NCBI GenBank assembly: GCA_029780415.1
Contig: JAKOYN010000042.1
Coordinates: 1-58,896, forward strand
Reading direction: 5' to 3'
Length of the DNA: 58,896 bases
From: RXIX01 sp003989075
GTDB taxonomy: Bacteria > Pseudomonadota > Gammaproteobacteria > Competibacterales > Competibacteraceae
Below the pieces are notes generated by a model. The model saw only the letters and a list, made by a program, of their open reading frames with translations, was not told the origin of the DNA and did no database searches. Made by a program: the position numbers and the translations under genes. Shown piece by piece: positions 51,774 to 58,896 of the stretch. Each line of letters opens with the position of its first letter. Within the stretch, counting starts at the first letter, position 1.

Positions 51774-52550
51774 TCAGCCTTGCCTGCTGTTGTCGGGCTC
51801 CAGATTGTCTGCGGGAGCCGCTGGCACTGGCGGTGTGCGGCCATGGGCCTCGTCGAGGCGCTGGCGCAAGCGGCCCGCCCAATAGCGGAACGCGGCTTCG
51901 GCATAGGCCCAGGTGCTGTAGGCGCTGGCGTAGGAGGATAGGATGTTCTGCTCAGTGGCGCTGCCTTCGCTGGCGCCGAGGCTGTACTTCTTGCCCATAT
52001 CCCGGTCGGTCAGTGCTACCAGCAGATCGCCGCTTTCGCTGTCGCGCAATTCACCTTCAAACGCGGTCTGGCCGAGATAGGGTGGGCTGCCACTGCCGCC
52101 GCTGGCGATGAAATCAACGCCAAAGCTGAACGGCAGTGCCAGCACCACCAGACTGACCACCGGATAGGTTGGCATTAGATCGGTGATGGCCACCCGCATA
52201 CGCAGCACGCCCGGCCCCGGTGCGTTGACCAGCGGATAATCCGGTTCCAGCGTCTCGGTCAGGGTATTTTGAAAGGTGGTACGCAGTGTTTCCAGATCGG
52301 CCGGGTCGATTGCCGGACGTTCATCGCCGCTGGGCAGGCGCACCGCGACCGGCTCCAGCAGGACCTTGTCATATGCCTTCAGGCTAATACCGGGCTTGAC
52401 ATACAGTTCGGCGCTGCTGTCGCTGGGATCGGGCTGCAGCACCGTGTAGTCATCGAGAAAACCGCTGCGACTGGGCGCCGGTGTATTGGCGCAGCCACTC
52501 GCGAGCGCGGCGCAGAGCAGCAGGGTGAGGTGGCTTGGGAAGGCATTCAT
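51774..52550 (-). CDS. DUF3313-type lipoprotein (paralogue 1)
   Basis: A 258-residue outer- or inner-membrane lipoprotein. The signal and lipobox are LTLLLCAALASGC, giving Cys at about residue 20. The mature part starts SGFLDDYTVLQP and has LRMRVAITDLMPTYPVVSL and SGGSGSPPYLGQTAFEGELR, ending in the helix YASAYSTWAYAEAAFRYWAG and LRQRLDEAHG. Function of the family is not known; such proteins resemble envelope assembly lipoproteins. The start 52550 gives a proper signal, whereas the longer upstream frame does not. It shares nearly its whole length with the next gene. Confidence 0.85.
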   Translation of the reverse strand: MNAFPSHLTLLLCAALASGCANTPAPSRSGFLDDYTVLQPDPSDSSAELYVKPGISLKAYDKVLLEPVAVRLPSGDERPAIDPADLETLRTTFQNTLTETLEPDYPLVNAPGPGVLRMRVAITDLMPTYPVVSLVVLALPFSFGVDFIASGGSGSPPYLGQTAFEGELRDSESGDLLVALTDRDMGKKYSLGASEGSATEQNILSSYASAYSTWAYAEAAFRYWAGRLRQRLDEAHGRTPPVPAAPADNLEPDNSRQG

Positions 52551-52721
52551 ACTGGGTGAAACTCTGGTAGTGGTGGGAGCGGATGAGGCACTGTGCGCAT
52601 ACTCCCTGCACCCGAGTGCGGGCGAGAGGCAGGGGAAAGGACGCTTGATTGGAGACTCAAGCGCCTGTTCATCCTGGTCCAAGCTGCGGATATTCCCGTC
52701 CAGCGAAACTGCCTATGACGA

Positions 52722-53468
52722 TCAGGGCGTCGGCGTGGGGCGGCCGTGGGCCTCGTCAAGACGCTTGCGCAGCAGGCCAGCCCAATAATCAAAGGCCGCC
52801 TCGGCATAGGCCCAGGTGCTATAGGCGGCGGCATAGGACGAAGCGCCCTTCTCAATCGCCGTGCCCACGCCCTGATTCACGTCGATATTGTACTTCTTGC
52901 CGATATTGCGATCGCTATAGGTGGCCAGTACTGCATTGCTGCGGCTGTCGAGGATCTGGGCTTCGATCGCGGTCTGGCCCAGATAGGGCGGGCTGCCACT
53001 GCCGCCGCTGGCGGCAAGGTCACCCACTGTGGCATACGGAACCACCAGCGTAACCACGCTCATGGCCGGCTGAGTCGGTACCAGGTCGGTGATGGCTACG
53101 CGCAGGCGCAGCACGTCGGGGCCGGGCTTGGTGACAATCGGATAGGTCGGCTGCAGCGCCTTGACGATGGCCTGCTGGAAGTAGTCGGTCAGTTGCTTCA
53201 GTTCGGTCGGGTCGATGCCCTTGTAATCGGAATCGTTCTTGATCCAGATCAGGACGCGATCGAACATCACCTTGTTGTACTTGCTCAGGTCCAGATTCGG
53301 GGCGCGGTAGACCATCGCGCCGCTGCCATCCGGCGCCGGCTGCATTTTCGAGTAATAGTCACCGAGAAAGCCGCTCTGGGTGGGTTTCTCATCAGCGGCG
53401 GGTGTGGCGCAGCCCGCACCGATCGCGGCGCAGAACAGCAGGGCGGGCAGGGCAAGGGGATGACGCAT
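52722..53468 (-). CDS. DUF3313-type lipoprotein (paralogue 2)
   Basis: A 248-residue lipoprotein: signal LALPALLFCAAIGAGC, mature SGFLGDYYSKMQP, LRLRVAITDLVPTQPAMSV, GGSGSPPYLGQTAIEAQIL, and the end AYSTWAYAEAAFDYWAGLLR with KRLDEAHG. It is a tandem duplicate of the downstream gene, more divergent in the middle. ATG 53468 is preceded by GGAG. The frame stays open far upstream through the amt leader, but that extension has no coding character. It is divergently transcribed from amt. Confidence 0.85.
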   Translation of the reverse strand: MRHPLALPALLFCAAIGAGCATPAADEKPTQSGFLGDYYSKMQPAPDGSGAMVYRAPNLDLSKYNKVMFDRVLIWIKNDSDYKGIDPTELKQLTDYFQQAIVKALQPTYPIVTKPGPDVLRLRVAITDLVPTQPAMSVVTLVVPYATVGDLAASGGSGSPPYLGQTAIEAQILDSRSNAVLATYSDRNIGKKYNIDVNQGVGTAIEKGASSYAAAYSTWAYAEAAFDYWAGLLRKRLDEAHGRPTPTP

Positions 53469-53768
53469 AGGATGTGGCTCCAGGTTACGAGGTGGTGAAT
53501 ATTGGACCGCGCCACGACGATAGGGTCGCGATTCCGCAGGGAGAAGCGTAGCGGTTTCCGGGTGTCTTTGCTGGCTTTGCCGTGCCGCCGCACCGATGCG
53601 GGCCGGTTTGCACCAGGATTGCCCCTTGGGGCGCGTGATTAGGCAGCGCAAACCGGTGACTAACGCCGGCTTTGGTGGCATGGCGTGGGATTTGCCTTGT
53701 ATTGACAGATGTACGGTGCGCCTGGTCACCGACTCTTGCGTGGCATACCTCATCCAATGGACCTTTCC
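53469..53768. promoter_or_regulatory. Divergent intergenic region upstream of amt
   Basis: About 300 bases between the DUF3313 gene and amt. It holds the sigma-54-type promoter at 53681-53696. About 70 bases farther upstream, TGCACCAGGATTGCCCC (53609-53625) is a partial match to an NtrC site. No coding frame. Confidence 0.45.
53681..53696 (+). promoter_or_regulatory. Putative sigma-54 promoter of amt
   Basis: TGGCGTGGGATTTGCC matches the -24/-12 consensus TGGCACG-N4-TTGCW in 11 of the 12 or 13 informative places that matter most. The essential GG and GC are exactly ten bases apart. It lies 70-85 bases before the amt start. Nitrogen-limitation control of ammonium transporters by sigma-54 and NtrC is well established in proteobacteria. 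Confidence 0.55.
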
Positions 53769-55094
53769 ATGACCCGATCCCAACGCTTTTACACAGTACT
53801 GCTGCTGTTGCTGCCCACCGCTGCCCTGGCCGAGCCGCAGGGCAAGACCAGCGCCGATGCCGTGTGGCTGATGACCGCTGCGGCGCTGGTGTTCCTGATG
53901 CAGGCTGGCTTTGCCTTTCTGGAAAGCGGCATGGCCCGCGCCAAGAATGCGGTCAACGTCATCATGAAGAATGTGCTGGATCTGTGCATCGGTTCGTTGG
54001 TGTTCTGGGTGGTCGGCTATGGCCTGATGTTTGGCCGTAATGAAAGCGGCCTGTTCGGAACCAGCGTCTTCATGCCCGAGCACATGACAGCGTTCGACTA
54101 CTGTTTCCTGCTGTTTCAGCTCATGTTCGCCGCCACTTCCGCCACCATCGCCAGCGGTGCCATGGCCGAGCGCACCCGTTTTGCTGGTTATCTGGTCGGT
54201 GCGGCGTTTATCACCGGCCTGATCTATCCAGTGCTGGGCAGTTGGATCTGGGGCGGCTATCACGGTGGCCAGGGCTGGTTGCAGCGGTTGGGCTTCATCG
54301 ACTTTGCCGGCTCGACCGTGGTGCATTCCACCGGCGCCTGGTGTGCGCTGGCCGGGATTCTGGTGGTAGGGCCGCGCCTGGGGCGGTTTCCGCGCTCTGG
54401 CTCGCCCCGCAATCTGCCCGGCCATAATCTGGCGCTGGTGGCGCTGGGTGGCTTCATCCTCTGGTTTGGCTGGTTTGGTTTCAATGGTGGTTCAACGCTG
54501 ACCGCCAATCTCGATATCGGCCGCATCAATCTCAATACCCAGATGGCCGGATCAGCCGGGGCGGTAGGGGCGATGCTGGCCAGTGCCCTGCTGCGCCAGC
54601 CGCTGCTGTTGACCCAGATCATCAACGGCATGCTGGGCGGTCTGGTTGGTGTCACCGCTGGCTGCGCGACCATGCTGCCGGGCTTTGCAGTGCTGACCGG
54701 TTTGATGGCGGGAATCATCGTCGTGTTGGGCACGCGCCTGCTTGACCGCCTGCGACTGGATGATGTGGTGGGGGCGATTCCCGTGCATGGCTTCTGCGGT
54801 ATGTGGGGAACGCTGGCCGCTGGCCTGTTCTTCGATGGCGATCTATTCAATGGGGCGCGGGTGCTGGTGCAACTGGCGGGTATTTTCGCCTGCCTGGGCT
54901 GGGTGCTGAGCAGCGCCTTGCTGATGTACTGGCTGATTGAGCGCACCATTGGCCTGCGCGCCGGCGCCCTGCATGAGCAGCGCGGCTTGGATATCACCGA
55001 GCATGCCGAGATTGGTTATCCAGAATTTGCCCGGCCAAGCGTTTATGACAGCGAAACCCTGGAGCAGTTATCACGGCAGGCGACGCGCCCATGA
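53769..55094 (+). CDS. amt: Ammonium transporter
   Basis: A 441-residue Amt/Rh channel with eleven helices after a signal-like N-terminus (RFYTVLLLLLPTAALAEP). Family motifs include FLMQAGFAFLESGMARAKN, DFAGSTVVHSTGAWCALAG, GWFGFNGGSTLTAN and DDVVGAIPVHGFCGMWGTL; the last two regions hold the two pore histidines (VVHSTG and PVHGFCG). It conducts ammonium into the cell. ATG 53769 is used, although ATG 53757 is four codons upstream. No glnK lies next to it; instead an unknown gene overlaps its stop by four bases (ATGA). Confidence 0.93.
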   Translation: MTRSQRFYTVLLLLLPTAALAEPQGKTSADAVWLMTAAALVFLMQAGFAFLESGMARAKNAVNVIMKNVLDLCIGSLVFWVVGYGLMFGRNESGLFGTSVFMPEHMTAFDYCFLLFQLMFAATSATIASGAMAERTRFAGYLVGAAFITGLIYPVLGSWIWGGYHGGQGWLQRLGFIDFAGSTVVHSTGAWCALAGILVVGPRLGRFPRSGSPRNLPGHNLALVALGGFILWFGWFGFNGGSTLTANLDIGRINLNTQMAGSAGAVGAMLASALLRQPLLLTQIINGMLGGLVGVTAGCATMLPGFAVLTGLMAGIIVVLGTRLLDRLRLDDVVGAIPVHGFCGMWGTLAAGLFFDGDLFNGARVLVQLAGIFACLGWVLSSALLMYWLIERTIGLRAGALHEQRGLDITEHAEIGYPEFARPSVYDSETLEQLSRQATRP

Positions 55095-55816
55095 GTATGG
55101 CAATAGCGCCGGATCCTGCGATTACCTTGCGCCGCCGGGCGCTGTATACCGCGTTGCACGCTTATCTGGATGAAAACGCGCTGTGGGAGGCGCTGCTGCA
55201 CTGGGAAGCCTGCTACGCGGCGCAGGCGGCCTTTCCAGTACAGCGCTTTTTGTCCGATATCCTGACTACGCCGGAGCTGCGGTCACAGCGGCCACAGATT
55301 CTGCGCAGTGTGGTGCAGGCTCTGGCCTGGCCGGAAGCGCGTTTGCTGCCTGATCCGGGCGAGCGGTTGTGGGCCTATCGGATCGGGCATCGTGCCACGC
55401 ATGCGCCAACGCCAACATCGACACCTGCGGCTGTTGCCGCGCCTGTAACCGGTGCTCGCAGCGATGCACGGGGTGATCCACTGATCGATGCCGCGACCAG
55501 TTTCGTAGGCCGTCTGCTGGATGCGGTGGATGCACGCGAGCAGTCGGCGTTGCGGGTGCAGGTGAGCATGGCGCTGGAGGAAAGCCGTTTGTCATTGGCT
55601 ACACGCCGCGCCCTGCAAACCTGGCTGCAGCAGCGCAATCCCCAGGTGCTAAACGGTATGGGTGCGGCTGAATTACGCCATCTGGTGAGCGCAGTATATG
55701 TCGGCTTGTGTGAGCAGTTGGGTCCGGTTACCGCGGATGCCACGCTGGATCGGGCGCTGCGGGCCTTGGCGGCGGATGCGCCGCATCTGCTTGGAGTATG
55801 CCGCAGTTTGCTGTAG
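55091..55816 (+). CDS. Unknown protein translationally coupled to amt
   Basis: A 241-residue, Ala/Leu/Arg-rich, mostly helical cytoplasmic protein without signal or membrane segment. An N-terminal helical region (about 10-100, HAYLDENALWEALLHWEACY) is followed by a low-complexity Thr/Pro/Ala linker (about 105-130) and a second helical region (about 140-241, QSALRVQVSMALEESRLSLA, NPQVLNGMGAAELRHLV). I do not recognise the family. The four-base overlap with amt and matching codon use argue it is real. A role linked to ammonium transport or signalling is possible, but only from position. Confidence 0.7.
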   Translation: MSMAIAPDPAITLRRRALYTALHAYLDENALWEALLHWEACYAAQAAFPVQRFLSDILTTPELRSQRPQILRSVVQALAWPEARLLPDPGERLWAYRIGHRATHAPTPTSTPAAVAAPVTGARSDARGDPLIDAATSFVGRLLDAVDAREQSALRVQVSMALEESRLSLATRRALQTWLQQRNPQVLNGMGAAELRHLVSAVYVGLCEQLGPVTADATLDRALRALAADAPHLLGVCRSLL

Positions 55817-55859
55817 GTCCCTGATGCGTATGACTGATGCGCTTCGGGCGAGGTGAGGC

Positions 55860-55925
55860 AGGCACGGAATCCATGTGTCAACTCATGCTCAATGTCATGC
55901 CGCACGCAGTCGCGTAATCCATGGG
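55860..55925. repeat. REP-like repeat copy near algR
   Basis: Contains CGGAATCCATGTGTCAAC, then CATGCCGCACGCAGTCGCGTAATCCATG. The second part is related to the block at 39101-39140, and ATCCATGTGTCAAC also occurs there. It lies just downstream of the response-regulator stop. Confidence 0.6.
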
Positions 55926-55937
55926 CTTGGGAGATCT

Positions 55938-56672
55938 TCAGTTTTCGCGAATGAACTGGCGCAAAGCCGGTAGATGGCGGCGGCTGACATCGAGCCGGTC
56001 GGGAATATCACGAAACAGCAGAAACACACGCCCATCGGTGCTGCTTTCCAGTGCGGTGATCTGGCTGGCCATGGCCAGGGCATTGCGGTGCACCCGCAGC
56101 ACCCGCGTTTCCAGTTCCTGTTCCAGGGTTTTCAGCGATTCCTCGATCAAGGCCGTGCCGTGCCGGTGGCGGACCGTGACGTATTTCTGGTCAGCCTGGA
56201 AATAGAACACATCGCTAAGCGCAATCAGTTCCAGGCGCTGGCCGAGGCGGGCGCGGATATGACTGCGGCTGCCAGCGGCGGTTTCGCGGCCGGTGAGGCT
56301 GTACAACTGGGCGCGGTTGAGGCGGCGCGCGCTGGCGAGGGCCTGTTCGAGCCGTTCCAGACGGATCGGCTTGAGCAGATAGGCGACGGCATGGGTGTCG
56401 AAAGCGTCAAGGGCATAGTCGCCATGGGCAGTGGTGAAAATGATTGCCGGCGGTTGCTCAAGCGTGCTCAGGCGGCGGGCGGTTTCCAGTCCATCCAGGC
56501 CGGGCATCTGGATGTCGAGCAGGACGATATCGGGGTGCAGTTGCGCGCTCAGGCGCAGGGCTTCGGCGCCATGGCTGGCTTCACCGCAGGGCTCATGATC
56601 GGGCAGGCGGTTGAGCAGTTCGCGCAGCCGTTCACGGGCGGGTGCTTCGTCGTCGACGATCAGGACGCGCAT
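55938..56672 (-). CDS. algR: LytTR-type response regulator (AlgR-like)
   Basis: A 244-residue regulator. The receiver domain (about 1-120) has the acidic pocket VDDE (7-10), phospho-acceptor Asp in DIVLLDIQMPGLDG (about 54) and Lys in AVAYLLKPIRL (about 104). The LytTR DNA-binding domain is at about 140-240, with YFQADQKYVTVRH and LRVHRNALA. It is paired with the histidine kinase gene 78 bases upstream. In Pseudomonas the AlgR-FimS(AlgZ) pair controls minor-pilin/pilY1 genes. Here pilE and pilY1 are directly adjacent, supporting the same role. Confidence 0.9.
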   Translation of the reverse strand: MRVLIVDDEAPARERLRELLNRLPDHEPCGEASHGAEALRLSAQLHPDIVLLDIQMPGLDGLETARRLSTLEQPPAIIFTTAHGDYALDAFDTHAVAYLLKPIRLERLEQALASARRLNRAQLYSLTGRETAAGSRSHIRARLGQRLELIALSDVFYFQADQKYVTVRHRHGTALIEESLKTLEQELETRVLRVHRNALAMASQITALESSTDGRVFLLFRDIPDRLDVSRRHLPALRQFIREN

Positions 56673-56750
56673 GGTGCTGATGGGCGCAGGGTGAGGATGG
56701 ATTGAAGTATAGCCGTGGCCGGACCGGCGCGCGGTCAGCGGCGCATCACT

Positions 56751-57761
56751 TCAATGCACTGCGCTGTCGAGCGGCAGGCTGAACTGGACTTGGTAACGGT
56801 CAGCGCTGGCGCTGATGCTCAGGGGTGCGGCGAGCGGGTAGGCGAGGGCGAGGCGCTGGCGGATGTTGTCCTGAGCGAGGTGATGGCCGGTTGGCGCGGC
56901 GCTGGCGGGGCGTGGATTGCTGATGCTGATGTCCAGGGTGCGCGGCTGGCGGGTAATGCGCAGGGTCAGAGTGCCGCCGTCGGGGCGCGGCTGGATGCCG
57001 TGGCGGATCGCGTTTTCGACCAGCGGTTGCAGCAGCAGCGGTGGCAACGGGGTGTCGAGGGGCAGCGGATCGTCAAGTTGCCAGTCGATGCGCAGGCGTT
57101 CACCCATGCGCAGTTGTTCGATGGCCAGATAGCGACGGGTCAGATTCAGTTCTTCGGCCAGGGTGATGGTCGTGCGTTCGGCGAGGGCCGAGCGCAGCAA
57201 ATCGGCAAGGTCCAGCACCGCCTGTTCGGCCTTGTCCGGAGCGCCGGGAATCAGGCCGGCGATGGTGTTGAGGGTGTTGAACAGGAAGTGCGGGTGGATG
57301 CGCGCTTGCAGGGCGCGCAGCCGGGCGTGAGCTTCGGCTTCGACGTGGTGCTGCCATTGGTGGCGCATGTAGAAATAGCGCAGGGCGATCAGGGTGATGA
57401 TGCCGCTGATGGCGAGATTGCGCGCAGCAAGGCCGGGGGGTGGCCAGTCGAGGCCGTCAGTGTTGAGCCAGTGCCAGCCGATCACGGTACACAGCAGAGT
57501 GATGCTTTGGGTAATACCGAGGATCAGCAGTACGGCGGCGCTGGTGTGGAATTGGTTCAACAGGTGCTGGAACAGGGCGAGCACAGCCGCTGAACCGAGC
57601 GCCACCCACTGTACGAAGAGCGAATTCAGGGCCAGCCGGTTCCAGAAATCGTTGAGCCGATCGGCTTCACTCAGGGCGAGAATGATGGCGAACAATTCGG
57701 CCAGCAGCACCAGCAGGAAGATGGTGCGGTTGGCGCGAAAGTCGGGCAGGAAACCGGACAT
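56751..57761 (-). CDS. LytS/YehU-type sensor histidine kinase (AlgZ/FimS-like)
   Basis: A 336-residue inner-membrane kinase. Four to five helices lie in residues 10-145 (IFLLVLLAELFAIILALS, ITQSITLLCTVIGWHWL, AISGIITLIALRYF). The His_kinase domain has ALQARIHPHFLFNTLNTIA, with the phospho-acceptor His near residue 161. The ATPase part has the N-box PLVENAIRHGIQP near residue 256. The G-boxes are weak, as is common in AlgZ. It would phosphorylate, or otherwise control, the downstream response regulator. The start ATG 57761 is used; GTG 57773 is an alternative. Confidence 0.88.
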   Translation of the reverse strand: MSGFLPDFRANRTIFLLVLLAELFAIILALSEADRLNDFWNRLALNSLFVQWVALGSAAVLALFQHLLNQFHTSAAVLLILGITQSITLLCTVIGWHWLNTDGLDWPPPGLAARNLAISGIITLIALRYFYMRHQWQHHVEAEAHARLRALQARIHPHFLFNTLNTIAGLIPGAPDKAEQAVLDLADLLRSALAERTTITLAEELNLTRRYLAIEQLRMGERLRIDWQLDDPLPLDTPLPPLLLQPLVENAIRHGIQPRPDGGTLTLRITRQPRTLDISISNPRPASAAPTGHHLAQDNIRQRLALAYPLAAPLSISASADRYQVQFSLPLDSAVH

Positions 57762-57812
57762 GGCGGCGGGCACGGCGGGCCCCAGGCTTTTTGCTTCAGG
57801 GGTGGCGATGGA

Positions 57813-58289
57813 TCACCAGCATTTGGCAACGTCGGCCTGCTGGGCAGCGACATTGCTGCACTTGCTGCCGCCGAGGATGCATTTCACACCCAACTGGTTG
57901 ATGCTGAAGGCGCCACAGGCGGTGTCCTTGTCCTGACCCTTGCCGGTGACGGGCGTGGCGGTGAGGACATAGGTGCTGACGCGCCCGGCAGCGGTAGTGG
58001 TCGCCAGGGTCAGGTCGTAGAAGCCATCGGGGGTGCGATAGGTGGTGCCGGTCATCGGTGAGAAGTTCAGGCCACCATCACCGAGTGCCGTCGTGTATTG
58101 ATTGCGTTCGGTATAGAAGCGTTCCTGACGCTGGGCGGCTTCGAGCAGGATGTTTCTGGCATCGGTGCGCCGCGATTTACGCACATGCTCCTGATAGCCG
58201 GGATAGGCGATGGCGGCAAGGATGGCGACGATGGTCGCGACGACCACCATTTCGATCAGGGTGAATCCCGCTGCAGGTTGTGTGCGCAT
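57813..58289 (-). CDS. pilE: Type IV pilin, PilE family
   Basis: A 158-residue (pre)pilin. A short leader is cut by PilD before Phe in AAGFTLIEMVVVATIVAIL, with Glu at mature position 5. The hydrophobic alpha-1 helix continues to AAIAYPGYQEHVRKSRR. The C-terminal globular part has a cysteine pair region (CGAFSINQLGVKC, then CSNV...KCW), typical of PilE-type pilins. It is a minor pilin or assembly primer in the pilus tip complex. It lies between pilY1 (upstream) and the kinase gene (40-50 bases downstream), all on the minus strand. Confidence 0.92.
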   Translation of the reverse strand: MRTQPAAGFTLIEMVVVATIVAILAAIAYPGYQEHVRKSRRTDARNILLEAAQRQERFYTERNQYTTALGDGGLNFSPMTGTTYRTPDGFYDLTLATTTAAGRVSTYVLTATPVTGKGQDKDTACGAFSINQLGVKCILGGSKCSNVAAQQADVAKCW

Positions 58290-58320
58290 AGATGGGTTCT
58301 CGTTTTGAGGTGGTCATGCG

Positions 58321-58344
58321 CCGGCCGGAATCATGTCCGGCCGG
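58321..58344. other. GC-rich hairpin between pilY1 and pilE
   Basis: CCGGCCGGA-ATCATG-TCCGGCCGG, a perfect nine-base-pair stem, followed by TTTT on the plus strand only. As a minus-strand transcript it lacks a T-run, so it may be an intercistronic stabiliser rather than a terminator. Confidence 0.45.
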
Positions 58345-58409
58345 TTTTGCGATGCAATGAGGAGTGGGCTGCGTGGGCATCCTTGCCCATGCGTCTGGCG
58401 CTCCCGGTT

Positions 58410-58896
58410 CTATTTGGAGTCCAGTTGCCGCCAGGATTGCCGACTGCTGGCGGCTTTCATGGCAAAGGTGTTGATACCGCCGGTGTTGGCATTCCCGACC
58501 AGAATGTAATCAACATTATCCTTACCCTTGCTGATCGCGGGGCCGGTGGCAACGCCTTCGATCGCCTTGCTGCTGGTGGCGACGAGATCACCACTGGCGT
58601 TCTTGACCAGCACCGGTTCGGTTTTACCCTGTGCGTCCACGTTATAGAACGATTCCGCCAGGCGCTTGCCGCTGAGCGCATCCAGCATGTTCAGCCAGCT
58701 CTTGCCGCCACCGGGCTTGGTTTCACAAGGCTCGATAACCGTATTGCTGCCGGCCTGTGGAAAGGCCTTGCTGACGAAGATGATACGCCCGGCGCTCATT
58801 TGCGAGTCATCATAAACACGCTCGCCACCCTTGTAGTTCAGGAACGGCAGGTTGATATACCAGCCCCGCTTGGGCGTTACCGTGTACTTGGTGCCC
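58410..58896 (-). CDS. pilY1: PilY1-type pilus tip protein, C-terminal end (cut by window edge)
   Basis: The last 161 codons of PilY1, a large tip adhesin and assembly factor of type IV pili. Visible are TPKRGWYINLPFLNYKGGER and VYDDSQMSAGRIIFVSKAFP, matching the conserved end of the beta-propeller (GWYxDL...GERV...S...G.V.F.S). CETKPGGGKSWLNMLDALSG and the closing NTGGINTFAMKAASSRQSWR plus QLDSK follow. The calcium site and N-terminal domain are outside the window. It is codirectional with pilE 120 bases downstream. Confidence 0.88.
   Translation of the reverse strand, partial: GTKYTVTPKRGWYINLPFLNYKGGERVYDDSQMSAGRIIFVSKAFPQAGSNTVIEPCETKPGGGKSWLNMLDALSGKRLAESFYNVDAQGKTEPVLVKNASGDLVATSSKAIEGVATGPAISKGKDNVDYILVGNANTGGINTFAMKAASSRQSWRQLDSK

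Noticed and set aside
53469..54425. N-terminal extension of about 320 residues on the second DUF3313 protein
   Set aside because: It is antisense to amt and would bury the lipoprotein signal; the start at 53468 gives a normal lipobox.

Overview
The window is GC-rich and bacterial. The gene content fits a gammaproteobacterium with sulfur-oxidising relatives: flavocytochrome c sulfide dehydrogenase, two small membrane proteins of a type common in purple sulfur bacteria, PilB/PilY1/PilE, AlgZ/AlgR-like regulators, TonB/BtuB and YgiQ. I cannot name the genus from sequence alone. Both ends cut through genes. The left end (about 1-94) switches from a cyclic glucan synthase to a lipoyl domain in another frame, so it may be a chimeric contig edge.

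Layout. 1-3421: N-terminal 1.1 kaa of a cyclic beta-1,2-glucan synthase (minus). 3518-6857: envelope/stress cluster of a frameshifted BON lipoprotein, a coiled-coil protein, three tiny membrane proteins, a secreted protein and a Crp/Fnr regulator; one 17-nt palindrome occurs three times here. 6890-8110: decayed IS4 and IS200/IS605 remnants. 8305-14997: HIT protein, then a vitamin B12 uptake cluster (btuB-btuF-btuC-btuD-tonB, minus) headed by a cobalamin riboswitch and interrupted by an IS605 remnant. 15009-20093: mazG, ygiQ, pilB-like ATPase. 20253-23705: stand-alone GH94 phosphorylase-like protein. 24028-31929: a four-gene, translationally coupled restriction-modification operon (beta-class methyltransferase, SMC/RecF-like ATPase, small TOPRIM-like protein, DEAH helicase-nuclease). 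32222-42077: beta-glucan utilisation genes (secreted six-hairpin glycosidase-like protein, ABC permease, GH1 beta-glucosidase, ABC ATPase, endo-beta-1,2-glucanase-like protein), strongly remodelled by small mobile repeats. 42345-43601: intact TnpB. 43707-45393: fccAB. 45410-47548: NERD protein, small zinc-ribbon protein, EamA exporter, tRNA-Leu(CAA). 47779-51771: large CHASE/PAS/GAF/GGDEF/EAL protein. 51774-53468: two DUF3313 lipoproteins. 53681-55816: sigma-54-type promoter, amt, unknown gene. 55938-58896: AlgR/AlgZ-like pair with pilE and the end of pilY1.

Working together. The glucan synthase, GH94 protein, GH144-like glucanase, GH1 enzyme and ABC parts look like synthesis and salvage of beta-1,2-glucans, although the importer lacks its second permease and binding protein. 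The B12 genes form a complete uptake route under riboswitch control. The most unusual items are the composite defence operon; a family of hairpin repeats whose two arms gain units in step (0/0, 1/1, 2/2, 2/2, 3/3) and which has entered two coding sequences in frame; and IS605-family right ends that twice supply the stop codon of a neighbouring gene.
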